From NCBI GenBank assembly GCA_902581445.1, contig CACHOG010000001.1:248001-312000 (forward strand): a stretch of 64,000 nt of DNA, written 5' to 3'. A program made the translations under genes and the position numbers. Each line of letters begins with the position of its first letter. Position 1 is the first letter of the stretch. This document shows positions 15,045-23,407 of the stretch, in pieces. Source of the stretch: an uncultured Pelagibacteraceae bacterium (GTDB taxonomy: Bacteria > Pseudomonadota > Alphaproteobacteria > Pelagibacterales > Pelagibacteraceae). Below the pieces are notes generated by a model. It saw only the letters and a list, made by a program, of their open reading frames with translations, had not been told where the DNA came from and searched no databases.

Positions 15045-16298
15045 ATGAGCAGTGAAACTAAACAAATATTAACTACTGACGGAATTCCTTTAGAGGTAAG
15101 CTTAAAAAAAGCAGAAAAAAAAAATAAAATTAAAGCTTTTCTTTTAGTGGCTCCATTATTACTTTTTTTAATAATTACATACATTTTTCCAATAGGTGAA
15201 ATGCTTTTTAGAAGTGTAGATGATCGAATGGTCACAAACATGCTTCCAAAAACATTTAAAGCAATGGAAAAATGGGATGGTAAAGAATTACCCTCAGAGG
15301 AAGTTTTTGAGGCATTTTATTTGGATTATAAATTTCTTGTTGAGGAAAAAACATTTGGAAAATTAGCCACTCAATTAAATTACGAAAAAAACGGTTTTAA
15401 AAGTATTCTTAAAAAACTTCAACGTAAAATGAAAAAATTTGAACAAGGTAATTATAAAGAGCAAATCATGAATGTGCATAAACGTTGGGCAAATGTTGAA
15501 TATTGGAGAGCTATAAAGAGAAGAGCCCCAGATATTACTTATTCAAAATATCTAAAAGCAATGGATATGTATGAAAATGAAGATGGAAAAATATCACAAG
15601 TTTCAGAGGATAGAAGAGTTCACAGAATATTATGGCTTAGAACTTTGGAGATTGCTTTTTTTGTAACTATATTATGTTTTTTAATGGCGTATCCGATAGC
15701 ACATTTACTAGCAACCTTACCAATGAAATATAGTAATCTATTAATGATTTGTGTTCTATTACCTTTCTGGACTTCTTTATTAGTAAGAACCGCAAGTTGG
15801 ATGATACTTTTACAACAACAAGGAATTGTAAATGATTTTTTTGTATGGATTGGCCTTGTTGGCGAGGAAAACAGACCAGAAATGATGTATAACAAAACAG
15901 GCACTTATGTTGCGATGACCCAAATTCTATTACCTTTTATGGTGTTACCGCTTTATAGCGTTATGAAGACAATTTCCCCAAGTTTAATGAGGGCAGGAAA
16001 ATCACTTGGAGGAACTCCTTTTGTAGCTTTTTGGAAAGTTTATTTTCCCTTAACAATTCCTGGAATTGGGGCTGGATGTTTATTGGTTTTTATACTTGCA
16101 ATTGGATACTATATTACACCAGCACTTGTTGGAGGCGCTTCAGGCACTTTAATAAGTAATCAAATAGCTTTCCACATGAAAAGTACTTTAGATTGGAGTT
16201 TTGCATCTGCAATGGGTCTTATGCTTCTAACCGGAGTTCTTGTAATTTATTGGATTTATAACAAACTTGTTGGAGTAGATAATATTAAACTAGGATAA
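15045..16298 (+). CDS. potB: PotB-type ABC transporter permease
   Basis: A 417-residue inner-membrane permease. The first helix (about residues 27-48) is followed by an unusually long charged segment (about 50-185) rich in Lys/Glu/Trp, before the five further helices of the BPD_transp_1 domain. The coupling loop APSLMRAGKSLGGTPFVAFWKVYFPL appears here as RAGKSLGGTPF (about residues 315-325). PotB of E. coli is about 275-285 residues, so the insert adds over 100. No ribosome-binding site is evident, because the potD terminator ends only 9 bases upstream. It is followed after 2 bases by potC. Confidence 0.9.
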   Translation: MSSETKQILTTDGIPLEVSLKKAEKKNKIKAFLLVAPLLLFLIITYIFPIGEMLFRSVDDRMVTNMLPKTFKAMEKWDGKELPSEEVFEAFYLDYKFLVEEKTFGKLATQLNYEKNGFKSILKKLQRKMKKFEQGNYKEQIMNVHKRWANVEYWRAIKRRAPDITYSKYLKAMDMYENEDGKISQVSEDRRVHRILWLRTLEIAFFVTILCFLMAYPIAHLLATLPMKYSNLLMICVLLPFWTSLLVRTASWMILLQQQGIVNDFFVWIGLVGEENRPEMMYNKTGTYVAMTQILLPFMVLPLYSVMKTISPSLMRAGKSLGGTPFVAFWKVYFPLTIPGIGAGCLLVFILAIGYYITPALVGGASGTLISNQIAFHMKSTLDWSFASAMGLMLLTGVLVIYWIYNKLVGVDNIKLG

Positions 16299-16300
16299 TT

Positions 16301-17155
16301 ATGGCACTACCAAAATATACAGAGACAAGATATAGAATTTGGCACTATTTTTATCTTTTTATTTGTACCTGTGTTTTTTTCTTTTTGATTGCACCTTTGT
16401 TTGTAATTTTTCCATTATCATTTAATGCAGAAGAGTTTTTAGTTTTTTCAGATGGAATGAAAAGATTAGATCCAGATGCATTCTCACTAAGATGGTATAA
16501 GGATATGATATATGGAACTAAAAATCCTTGGGGTCTTGCAACAAAAAATAGTTTTATAATTGCAACCTTTGCCACAATAGGCTCAGTGATACTTGGAACA
16601 GTTGCAGCATTAGGGTTAAGTAGCAGACACATGCCTTATAAAGGAATAATAATGGCTACATTAATATCTCCGATGATCGTACCTTTGATTATTTCTGGTG
16701 TTGCAATATTTTTCTTTATGGCAAAAGCAGGTTTGGCTGCAACACATACAGGAATAATTTTGGCACACATTGTTTTAGGAACTCCATTTGTAGTAATTAC
16801 AGTGACTGCTACACTATCTGGTTTTGATCATAGTGTAACTAGAGCTGCATCAAGTTTAGGAAGTGATCCCGTTAATACATTTATGAAAATTACATTACCA
16901 TTGATTTTACCAGGAGTAATATCTGGTGGTTTATTTGCCTTTGTAACTTCTTTTGATGAAGTAGTAGTTGTTTTATTCTTAGCTGGATTAGAAAATACAA
17001 CTATTCCAATTCAAATGTGGACAGGTTTAAGAGAGCAATTAAGTCCAACTATTTTGGCAGTTGCCACATGTTTAATTGTTTTATCAACTCTTATTTTGGT
17101 TACAGCTGAACTTTTAAGAAGAAGATCAGAAAGAATTAGAGGAATAAGTAGATAA
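16301..17155 (+). CDS. potC: PotC-type ABC transporter permease
   Basis: A 284-residue permease with six predicted helices, the usual PotC length. The ATPase-contacting loop is TRAASSLGSDPVNTFMKITLPL (seen as RAASSLGSDP, about residues 187-196), followed by PGVISGGLFAFVTSFDEVVV, the highly characteristic PotC/CUT end of the domain. It pairs with PotB. The stop at 17153-17155 directly abuts the stop of the convergent thiolase gene, leaving no room for a conventional terminator; a weak 6-bp repeat spans the two stops. Confidence 0.93.
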   Translation: MALPKYTETRYRIWHYFYLFICTCVFFFLIAPLFVIFPLSFNAEEFLVFSDGMKRLDPDAFSLRWYKDMIYGTKNPWGLATKNSFIIATFATIGSVILGTVAALGLSSRHMPYKGIIMATLISPMIVPLIISGVAIFFFMAKAGLAATHTGIILAHIVLGTPFVVITVTATLSGFDHSVTRAASSLGSDPVNTFMKITLPLILPGVISGGLFAFVTSFDEVVVVLFLAGLENTTIPIQMWTGLREQLSPTILAVATCLIVLSTLILVTAELLRRRSERIRGISR

Positions 17156-18280
17156 TTAATCTACCGACTCAATTACTGTAGCAATCCCCATACCAAGACC
17201 AATACATTGAGTTGAAAGCGCGTATTTTTTATTTTTTCTTCTTAAAAGATCAGCAGCTTTTCCGGTAATTCTTGCTCCTGTAGCTCCAAGCGGATGTCCT
17301 AGGGCTAATGCACCCCCATCAATGTTAACTTTTTTTTGGTCAATACCTAAATCTTTTATACACGCTAAAGATTGCGATGCAAAAGCTTCGTTAAGTTCAA
17401 AGATATCAATTTTATCAATTGATAATTCTGCACGCTTAAGTGCTTTTCTTGATGCACCTATTGGACCAAGTCCCATGTAATCAGGATCACAACCTTCAAC
17501 TGCTGTAGAAACTATTCTACCCAATATATTAAGATTATTTGCTTTTGCATAATTTTCTTCACAGATTATTGTTGCCGCTGCTCCATCAGTTAATGGTGAC
17601 GATGTTGCTGCTGTGACTGTCCCTTTTGTATCAAAAGCAAGTTTTAATTGATCTAATTTTTCTTGAGTACTATTGGGTCTAATATTTCCATCTTCTTTAC
17701 ATTCACCTATTGGAATTATTTCTTCAGATAACTTTCCATTTTTTTGAGCTTCATGTGCTTTATTATGACTTGATATTGCAAATTCTTGTTGCTCTTCTCT
17801 TAAAATATTAAATTTTTTTGCTACGTTTTCAGCTGTAGTACCCATTGAAAAATATACATGAGGGTTTTCTTTTTCAGTATAAGGATAAGGGACTGGGTCA
17901 AATCCAGTATTTACTCTAGACATACTTTCTACTCCACCACAAATAAAAACTTTGCCTGACCCCATTGCAATTTTACCTGACGCTATATGGATAGCCTCCA
18001 TTGAAGATCCACACCACCTGTCAACGGTCATACCTGAAGTTTTAACATTCATATCCGCTAAAAAAGTAACTAATTTTCCAATGTTGAAACATTGTTCACC
18101 AACTTGAAAAGCACAACCGACCACAATATCTTCAATATCTTCCTTATTAATTTTGCTTTTAGAAACTAAATTTTTTACAACTTCAGATAATAAATTTACT
18201 GGCTTAACATCAATAAGTGCACCCTTCCTTGCCATAGTGAAGGGTGAACGAGCATATCCAACAATAACAGGTTTAAACAT
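17156..18280 (-). CDS. Thiolase family protein (acetyl-CoA acyltransferase)
   Basis: A 374-residue thiolase that cleaves or forms 3-ketoacyl-CoA. The nucleophile Cys90 is in DRWCGSSMEA, the acid-base pair is His in ALGHPLGATGARI and the second Cys in STQCIGLGMGIA, and the NEAFA motif is present in ELNEAFASQS. Length is slightly short of the usual 390-400. It lies downstream of the DmdA-like gene on the minus strand after an 18-base gap and faces potC. Likely partners are AacS (acetoacetyl-CoA) and the FadB-like fusion enzyme at 30265-32487. Chain-length preference cannot be read. Confidence 0.92.
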   Translation of the reverse strand: MFKPVIVGYARSPFTMARKGALIDVKPVNLLSEVVKNLVSKSKINKEDIEDIVVGCAFQVGEQCFNIGKLVTFLADMNVKTSGMTVDRWCGSSMEAIHIASGKIAMGSGKVFICGGVESMSRVNTGFDPVPYPYTEKENPHVYFSMGTTAENVAKKFNILREEQQEFAISSHNKAHEAQKNGKLSEEIIPIGECKEDGNIRPNSTQEKLDQLKLAFDTKGTVTAATSSPLTDGAAATIICEENYAKANNLNILGRIVSTAVEGCDPDYMGLGPIGASRKALKRAELSIDKIDIFELNEAFASQSLACIKDLGIDQKKVNIDGGALALGHPLGATGARITGKAADLLRRKNKKYALSTQCIGLGMGIATVIESVD

Positions 18281-18298
18281 ATTAATATGTATATATAT

Positions 18299-19462
18299 TT
18301 ATTTAGGAAATGGCAAAGAGGTAATAGCACCTTTTGCTAATTTGCCGTCTAAGGTTTCTACTAAAACTTTTTGATTTTCTTTCCAATAATCTTTTGAAAT
18401 CATTGAAAGACCTATATTTTTTTTTATTCTTGGTGAAAAAATTCCAGATGTAATTCTTCCAATAATTTTTTTACTTAGTGAAAGTACTGGCAAAAGCTTA
18501 CCATTGGGTTTATAGGGTTTTCCACCAAACATAACCCCTCGCATTTTTTGTTTTAATCTACTTTTTTTTATTTTTTCAAGAGCTTTTTTTCCAATGAAAT
18601 CATGATCATCAAATTTACAATATTTTTCTAAATTACATTCGTAAGGATTATTTTCTTTAGTAAAATCGTTTCCATACGACATTAGCCCACCTTCTATTCT
18701 ATCTATTAGATTAGGACATCCAGGTGAAATATTAAATTTTTTTCCAGCTTTCCAGATTGTGTCCCAAAGCTTTTGTCCCAAATCTTTACTATCAAAATAT
18801 TTTTCAAAACCTTTAAAGTAAATTTCAAAACCATCTTGTTTACTATAACCTGATCTTGCTATTATTTGTTTGGTTCCCATAAAGTCAAATACTCTAAAAT
18901 TGAAAAATTTTATTTTTCTTATTTCTTCTCCAAAAATGGATACAAGTAAATCTTCAGATTTTGGTCCTTGCACTGCTAATGGATAAACATCTGGTTCTTT
19001 TATTTTAACATCCAAACCTAATCCAATTGCAATACCATTGGCCCAGAGCAATATATCTGAATCAGCAATAGAAATCCAAAACATGTCATCATCTAATTTT
19101 AGGAGAACAGGATCATTAATCATACCTCCTTTTTCATTTAAGATTGGAATATAAAAACATTTCCCAGTTTGCATTTTTTTTAATGGTCTTGGTGTTAATT
19201 TTTGAATAAGTTTAAATGCATCTCTACCAGATATTTGAACCTGCCTTTGACAAGAAACATCCCATAGCTGAACATGTTTGCTAAGGTGCCAATAATCTTG
19301 CTCTACAGTTTTTCTAAAACCTTTTGGTAAGAGCATATGATTGACAACAGTAAAATCTGATACACCTAATTTTTCAACCCTGTCAGTAAAAGGCGTACGT
19401 CTTATACGTCTTGACATATTTAATTTGATATTTTTTGATTTATGAACTGATATTTTTCTCAT
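18299..19462 (-). CDS. DmdA-like, GcvT-fold folate-dependent demethylase
   Basis: A GcvT/DmdA superfamily protein. DmdA moves a methyl group from dimethylsulfoniopropionate to tetrahydrofolate. Resemblance to DmdA is seen in RIRRTPFTDR, VVNHMLLPKGF, DYWHL, LWDVSCQRQVQISG, NDPVLLKL and YPLAVQGPKS, followed by the family's C-terminal GcvT_C barrel (FIGKKALEKI, SGIFSPRIKKNIGLS). I start at 19462 (MRKISVHK, about 387 residues). The longer start at 19504 would overlap the upstream gene. DMSP is the textbook substrate, but the neighbours (ThDP lyase, hydroxyacid oxidase) suggest that another methylated compound may be used. A second paralogue is at 23408-24634. Confidence 0.75.
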   Translation of the reverse strand: MRKISVHKSKNIKLNMSRRIRRTPFTDRVEKLGVSDFTVVNHMLLPKGFRKTVEQDYWHLSKHVQLWDVSCQRQVQISGRDAFKLIQKLTPRPLKKMQTGKCFYIPILNEKGGMINDPVLLKLDDDMFWISIADSDILLWANGIAIGLGLDVKIKEPDVYPLAVQGPKSEDLLVSIFGEEIRKIKFFNFRVFDFMGTKQIIARSGYSKQDGFEIYFKGFEKYFDSKDLGQKLWDTIWKAGKKFNISPGCPNLIDRIEGGLMSYGNDFTKENNPYECNLEKYCKFDDHDFIGKKALEKIKKSRLKQKMRGVMFGGKPYKPNGKLLPVLSLSKKIIGRITSGIFSPRIKKNIGLSMISKDYWKENQKVLVETLDGKLAKGAITSLPFPK

Positions 19463-19466
19463 TAAT

Positions 19467-19802
19467 TTATTTTGACCACCACACAGAATATCCGTTTGGA
19501 GCAATTATAACAGGTATATGATATTTTTTCTTAGGATTTTTCATATTAAACTTGATTACGATATCTGTAACATTAGTTTTTTTTTTATAGTAATTTTGTA
19601 TATTAAAAATAATTTCATATTTTAAGGAGGTGTCTTTTTTTGTAAGAGAAAATTGTTTATAAATTCTCCCATTTTTATCTGTTTTAGATTGAAAAATTTT
19701 TCTTCTTGATCCATTTTTATTTATTTGATTTATAATTACTTTCACACCTGATGCATGTGAACCATCTGTTGAACTTAATAAGTGTGATGAAACTATTGCC
19801 AT
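19467..19802 (-). CDS. Hydroxyisourate hydrolase/transthyretin-like protein with altered C-terminus
   Basis: A 111-residue transthyretin-fold protein. The N-terminal SSHLLSSTDGSHASGVKV matches the HIUase start (S-T-H-V-L-D...G-x-P-A-x-G-V), including the catalytic histidine; YHIPVIIAPNGY matches the second-histidine region. HIUases end in the catalytic tetrapeptide YRGS, but this protein ends GYSVWWSK, so Arg and Ser are lost. No uricase, OHCU decarboxylase or allantoinase is nearby. It is best described as an HIUase-fold enzyme of unknown substrate working with the adjacent ThDP enzyme, 3 bases upstream. A degenerate true HIUase is the alternative. Confidence 0.7.
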   Translation of the reverse strand: MAIVSSHLLSSTDGSHASGVKVIINQINKNGSRRKIFQSKTDKNGRIYKQFSLTKKDTSLKYEIIFNIQNYYKKKTNVTDIVIKFNMKNPKKKYHIPVIIAPNGYSVWWSK

Positions 19803-19805
19803 TTA

Positions 19806-21548
19806 TTATTCAATTGATGCTTTGTCTCTCTTATTGCTTACCGCAGCTACAATCGGGCTAATAACTCCTTTAGCTTTTACATTTACACATGCAGTTTTTC
19901 CACTTGCCAGAGCTCTTTTAAGTGCTGGAGCAAGCTCTTCTCTTTTAAGGACAAGCTCACCATGACCTCCAAATCCTTCAAATATTTTATGAAAGGGAAT
20001 ATCTCTAAAATCAGTTGCAAAATGTTTTCCACTTTCAAACAACCTTTCTTGTTGTTGGGAAATACAATCTAACCCACCATTATTATCTATTACAACTACT
20101 ATTGGCTTCTTTTCTTGAAAAGCTGCCTCAATAGATAAGCCTCCAGATAAAAAAGCCCCATCGCCACTTATCAATACTACATTTGATTTTGGATTTAGAT
20201 TTTTTGCAGAAAGTGCAAACGGAACTCCAACACCGAGCATACTAAAAGTTCCGGGATGTAAAATACCACCAAGTTTTTTTCCTTTATGACCAGCAATATT
20301 AATTGCTATTTCAGACCAAAAATGAGTATTTCCACCATCTATCACCAACCAATCATTATCCTTCATTGCATCTTGTACATCTAAAGCTAATTGGAGAGGA
20401 TGAATTTTACCACCGTTTTTTTTTGCTTCGATTGTTTCTTTTTCAAGATCTTTTAAAGATTTATCAATCCATTTCTTTTTTTCTAATATGTTTTGCTCAA
20501 TCCATTTATTGTCTAAATTCCATTTATTATTTACTTTTAATTTACTTAAAGTGTCCAAAAATACCCCTGGATCACACAGCATATTAATATCTGCAGCTCT
20601 ATTTAATTCGATTTCTTCATGAGATCCATTTATACAAACAATTTTTGTAGACTTAGGAAATAGTGGGGGATTCCCAAAATTCATCTGATTGTCAAGTCTT
20701 GTTCCAACCATTAAAATTAAGTCTGATTCATCAAACGCAAATTTTGAAGGGGGATATTGGTGTATATCTGCCAATCCCATGTACGATTTAGCTTCCTCCC
20801 CTAAAAGTTTTTGATGGTATGGAACATTAAAAATTGGAATATTTAAATTTTGACCTGCAGCTTCTAATTTCTTCTCAGAACCTGACCACCAGACACCATG
20901 GCCACCAATAAGCATTGGTTTTTTAGAATTCGATGCTAATTTTAAAACTTCACTCATTTGATTGGGATCTGGCCAAGCAATATTTTTTATTTTTTTTGAT
21001 TGAGAAAAAGGTCTTTCCTCTAATCCTGCATTTTCAGGAAAAGATGAAAACATGATATCCACAGGGACACTTAAGTGAACTGCTCCCGGGTAACCATTTG
21101 TTGCTATTAAATAAGCTTTATCTACAAATTCACGAATTCTATTTCCATCAGTAATACTTGCGCTATATTTTGTTAATGGTTCAGCAATTTTTACATCATC
21201 AATTTCTTTAAATCCTCCTGCTCCTTGTCTTCTTAAACTACTTGATCCAGTGATAAAAATCACTGGAGATCTTTCTCCCCACGCTTCCATCATAGATGGC
21301 ACAGCATTTGCAAATCCCTCTGGCCCGACTAAACATACAGTAGGTTTTCTTGTAATTCTTGTGTGTCCATCAGCAAGGTGTCCTGCAATCTGTTCATGAG
21401 GGCAATTTATTACATCTATCTGACATTCCATTAATCCTTCTAAAGCAGGATTACAGAAACCACCTGATAAAGTGAAAACATTTTCTATGCCTTTATCCCT
21501 TAAAGCTCTTGCAATTAGAGATCCGCCTCTTATTTTTTTTTCTGACAT
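19806..21548 (-). CDS. Thiamine diphosphate-dependent lyase/decarboxylase (acetolactate synthase superfamily)
   Basis: A 580-residue ThDP enzyme with the three domains of the superfamily: PYR (1-170), central TPP_enzyme_M (about 190-330) and PP (about 380-560). The activating glutamate is Glu52 in CPHEQIAGHLADG. The ThDP/Mg motif is SGDGAFLSGGLSIEAA to DNNGGLD. Substrate cannot be assigned: acetolactate synthase, oxalyl-CoA decarboxylase, 2-hydroxyacyl-CoA lyase, sulfoacetaldehyde acetyltransferase and benzoylformate decarboxylase share this plan. The gene sits one base after the hydroxyacid oxidase stop, which supports sequential action on a 2-hydroxy/2-oxo acid. Confidence 0.85.
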   Translation of the reverse strand: MSEKKIRGGSLIARALRDKGIENVFTLSGGFCNPALEGLMECQIDVINCPHEQIAGHLADGHTRITRKPTVCLVGPEGFANAVPSMMEAWGERSPVIFITGSSSLRRQGAGGFKEIDDVKIAEPLTKYSASITDGNRIREFVDKAYLIATNGYPGAVHLSVPVDIMFSSFPENAGLEERPFSQSKKIKNIAWPDPNQMSEVLKLASNSKKPMLIGGHGVWWSGSEKKLEAAGQNLNIPIFNVPYHQKLLGEEAKSYMGLADIHQYPPSKFAFDESDLILMVGTRLDNQMNFGNPPLFPKSTKIVCINGSHEEIELNRAADINMLCDPGVFLDTLSKLKVNNKWNLDNKWIEQNILEKKKWIDKSLKDLEKETIEAKKNGGKIHPLQLALDVQDAMKDNDWLVIDGGNTHFWSEIAINIAGHKGKKLGGILHPGTFSMLGVGVPFALSAKNLNPKSNVVLISGDGAFLSGGLSIEAAFQEKKPIVVVIDNNGGLDCISQQQERLFESGKHFATDFRDIPFHKIFEGFGGHGELVLKREELAPALKRALASGKTACVNVKAKGVISPIVAAVSNKRDKASIE

Positions 21549-21549
21549 T

Positions 21550-22707
21550 TTAATATTTAAATTCTCTTATAAATCTCTCAGCTATAATATCTGAAGATAT
21601 ATCTTTTATATCATTTAAACCTACTAATCCCAAGGCCGTACTAACTTCCTCTTTAATTATGTCGACTATTCTTTTCAATCCTTTAGCCCCGTCAGCTCCA
21701 ATACCATACATCAAAGGTCTACCAACCATTGTGAAATCAGCTCCAAGAGCTAATGCTCTTACAATATCACTGCCGCCTCTAATACCGCTATCAAATATGA
21801 TTGGAAAATCTTTTCCTAGAGAATTCCTTATCAAAGGAAGTACTTCAATTGATGCTGTTGCGCTATCTAATTGTCTTCCACCATGATTTGAAACTTGTAT
21901 AGCATCAGCTCCTTCTTCTTTAATTTTAATAGCATCTTCTGGGGACATCACTCCTTTTATAATTAGTTTTCCTTTCCATTTTTCTCGTACTCTTTTCAAT
22001 GTATTCCAATCTGTGGATCCTCTACTTTCTCCTCTATTAAATTTATTTCCTCGCTTTGATGTTTCATAATTCATTGGCTTAGGAATTCCATATAGAAGTG
22101 TGCTTATTGACCAAAGTGGATGTGTAGCAAAATCAAAAAATTGTTTTGGGCCTAAATTAAACGGTACGGTAAAACCATTCTTATTATCTTTAGCTCTTCT
22201 AAATTGTATAGGTACATCAACAGTGAGAATTGCTACTTTATAACCTTTTTGATGGGCTCTATCTAAAAGCTCCATTAGAAATTCTTCATCTTGAAAATTA
22301 TATAATTGCAACCAGCAATTTCCTTTAGAAAGATCATACATTTTTTCTAATGAAGTTGATGACGCCATCGATACACACATTGGTATATTATTATTTACAC
22401 TTTCTTGCGCTAACATTACATCTGCACCAGGCCAAGTTAAATTACACATTCCCATTGGTGCAAAACCAAATGGTTGATCATATTCAGAACCTAAAAAACT
22501 TTTATTGATTTTTCTTTTTTCTACATTTCTTAGAACACGAGGTTGAAGTCTAATCTGATCCAGCGCTTTACTATTATTTTCACATAATTTTTCGTCCCCA
22601 GAAGCTCCATCCACAAAATCAAACATCATTCTTGGCATTCTTTTTCTGGCTAAATTACGTGCATCATCAATACTATGAATTCTTTTGCTTGGAAAAATAT
22701 TACTCAT
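21550..22707 (-). CDS. FMN-dependent alpha-hydroxyacid oxidase/dehydrogenase (LldD/GlcO family)
   Basis: A 385-residue FMN enzyme that oxidises a 2-hydroxy acid to a 2-oxo acid. Recognisable: RMPRMMFDFVDGASGDE near the N-terminus, GFAPMGMCNL, WLQLYNFQD, ILTVDVPIQFRRAKDNKNG, LIIKGVMSPEDA (FMN-contacting Lys), VSNHGGRQLDSA (catalytic His and substrate Arg), IIFDSGIRGGSDIVRALALGAD and VGRPLMYG. It could be an L-lactate, glycolate or mandelate dehydrogenase; I cannot separate these. The first 8 bases overlap the end of the peptidase E gene, and the ThDP gene follows after one base. Confidence 0.92.
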   Translation of the reverse strand: MSNIFPSKRIHSIDDARNLARKRMPRMMFDFVDGASGDEKLCENNSKALDQIRLQPRVLRNVEKRKINKSFLGSEYDQPFGFAPMGMCNLTWPGADVMLAQESVNNNIPMCVSMASSTSLEKMYDLSKGNCWLQLYNFQDEEFLMELLDRAHQKGYKVAILTVDVPIQFRRAKDNKNGFTVPFNLGPKQFFDFATHPLWSISTLLYGIPKPMNYETSKRGNKFNRGESRGSTDWNTLKRVREKWKGKLIIKGVMSPEDAIKIKEEGADAIQVSNHGGRQLDSATASIEVLPLIRNSLGKDFPIIFDSGIRGGSDIVRALALGADFTMVGRPLMYGIGADGAKGLKRIVDIIKEEVSTALGLVGLNDIKDISSDIIAERFIREFKY

Positions 22708-23398
22708 TCGTTTTTTTTATATGATCATTTAATACAATTCTATTGTTATTATCATCAATAAAATATGCATTTCTATTTTTGTTTGAAGAACAAACAGAAG
22801 TTGGTTTACCGTTTATGAATAGAACAGCAACACCATCATCAATAGCTATACCAGAAGGTATTTTTTTATTCTTAATACTTAATTCAAATTCATAAATTCT
22901 ATTTTTCTCTGACGCATGAGGTGTACAACTTCCTGATATAAAATTCATTCCTCTAAGAGGTTTATATCTTTCTCCTAGAGAATCTGTAAATATCCATTCA
23001 AACCAACAAACAGCACCAGCGCTAACACCTGACAAAATAATTCCTGAGTTATAAGCTTTTTCAAAATATTTATACAATTTATTTGCCTGCCACAAATCTA
23101 GCATGAAGTTGGTATTTCCTCCTCCAACATAAATTATATCTTGATCCATTATCCAATTTGAGAAACCTTTTACTTTTGAACAAAGTTCAAAATGGGAAAG
23201 TTCCAGATTATATTTTTTTAATTCTTCATAATATACTTTAATTTTATTTAAATTATCTTTGCTTGCAGTAGGTAAAAATCCAAATTTAATTTTTCTATCA
23301 ATTATTTGATTAATTACAAATTCATCTAAAAATTTGTCTGTTTGATGTGTGAATCCGCCACCGCCTATAGATATAATTTTTTTCTCAACAATATCCAT
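22700..23398 (-). CDS. pepE: Peptidase E family protein (S51)
   Basis: A 232-residue S51 peptidase. The serine nucleophile Ser126 is in SGVSAGAVCW, the GxSAGA signature; YVGGGNTNFMLDLW before it and GSCTPHASEK (catalytic His) after it complete the family pattern. E. coli PepE (229 residues) cleaves Asp-X dipeptides in the cytoplasm. Cyanophycinase shares the fold but has different flanking motifs. Its neighbour across the divergent region is a dipeptide-type ABC transporter, so it may cleave an imported peptide-like substrate. It overlaps the FMN oxidase by 8 bases. Confidence 0.88.
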   Translation of the reverse strand: MDIVEKKIISIGGGGFTHQTDKFLDEFVINQIIDRKIKFGFLPTASKDNLNKIKVYYEELKKYNLELSHFELCSKVKGFSNWIMDQDIIYVGGGNTNFMLDLWQANKLYKYFEKAYNSGIILSGVSAGAVCWFEWIFTDSLGERYKPLRGMNFISGSCTPHASEKNRIYEFELSIKNKKIPSGIAIDDGVAVLFINGKPTSVCSSNKNRNAYFIDDNNNRIVLNDHIKKTNE

Positions 23399-23407
23399 TT
23401 AAAGAAA

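Noticed and set aside
17149-17164. GTAGAT...ATCTAC inverted repeat at the potC/thiolase junction as terminator
   Set aside because: Only 6 bp, AT-rich, no T-tract, and it lies over two stop codons; likely chance.
19463-19504. Longer start of the DmdA-like gene
   Set aside because: It would overlap the HIUase-like gene; the start at 19462 leaves a 4-base gap and still includes the conserved RIRRTPF region.
20303-20587. Plus-strand ORF inside the ThDP enzyme gene
   Set aside because: It is a shadow frame of a clear enzyme gene, with Leu/His-rich composition and no signals.
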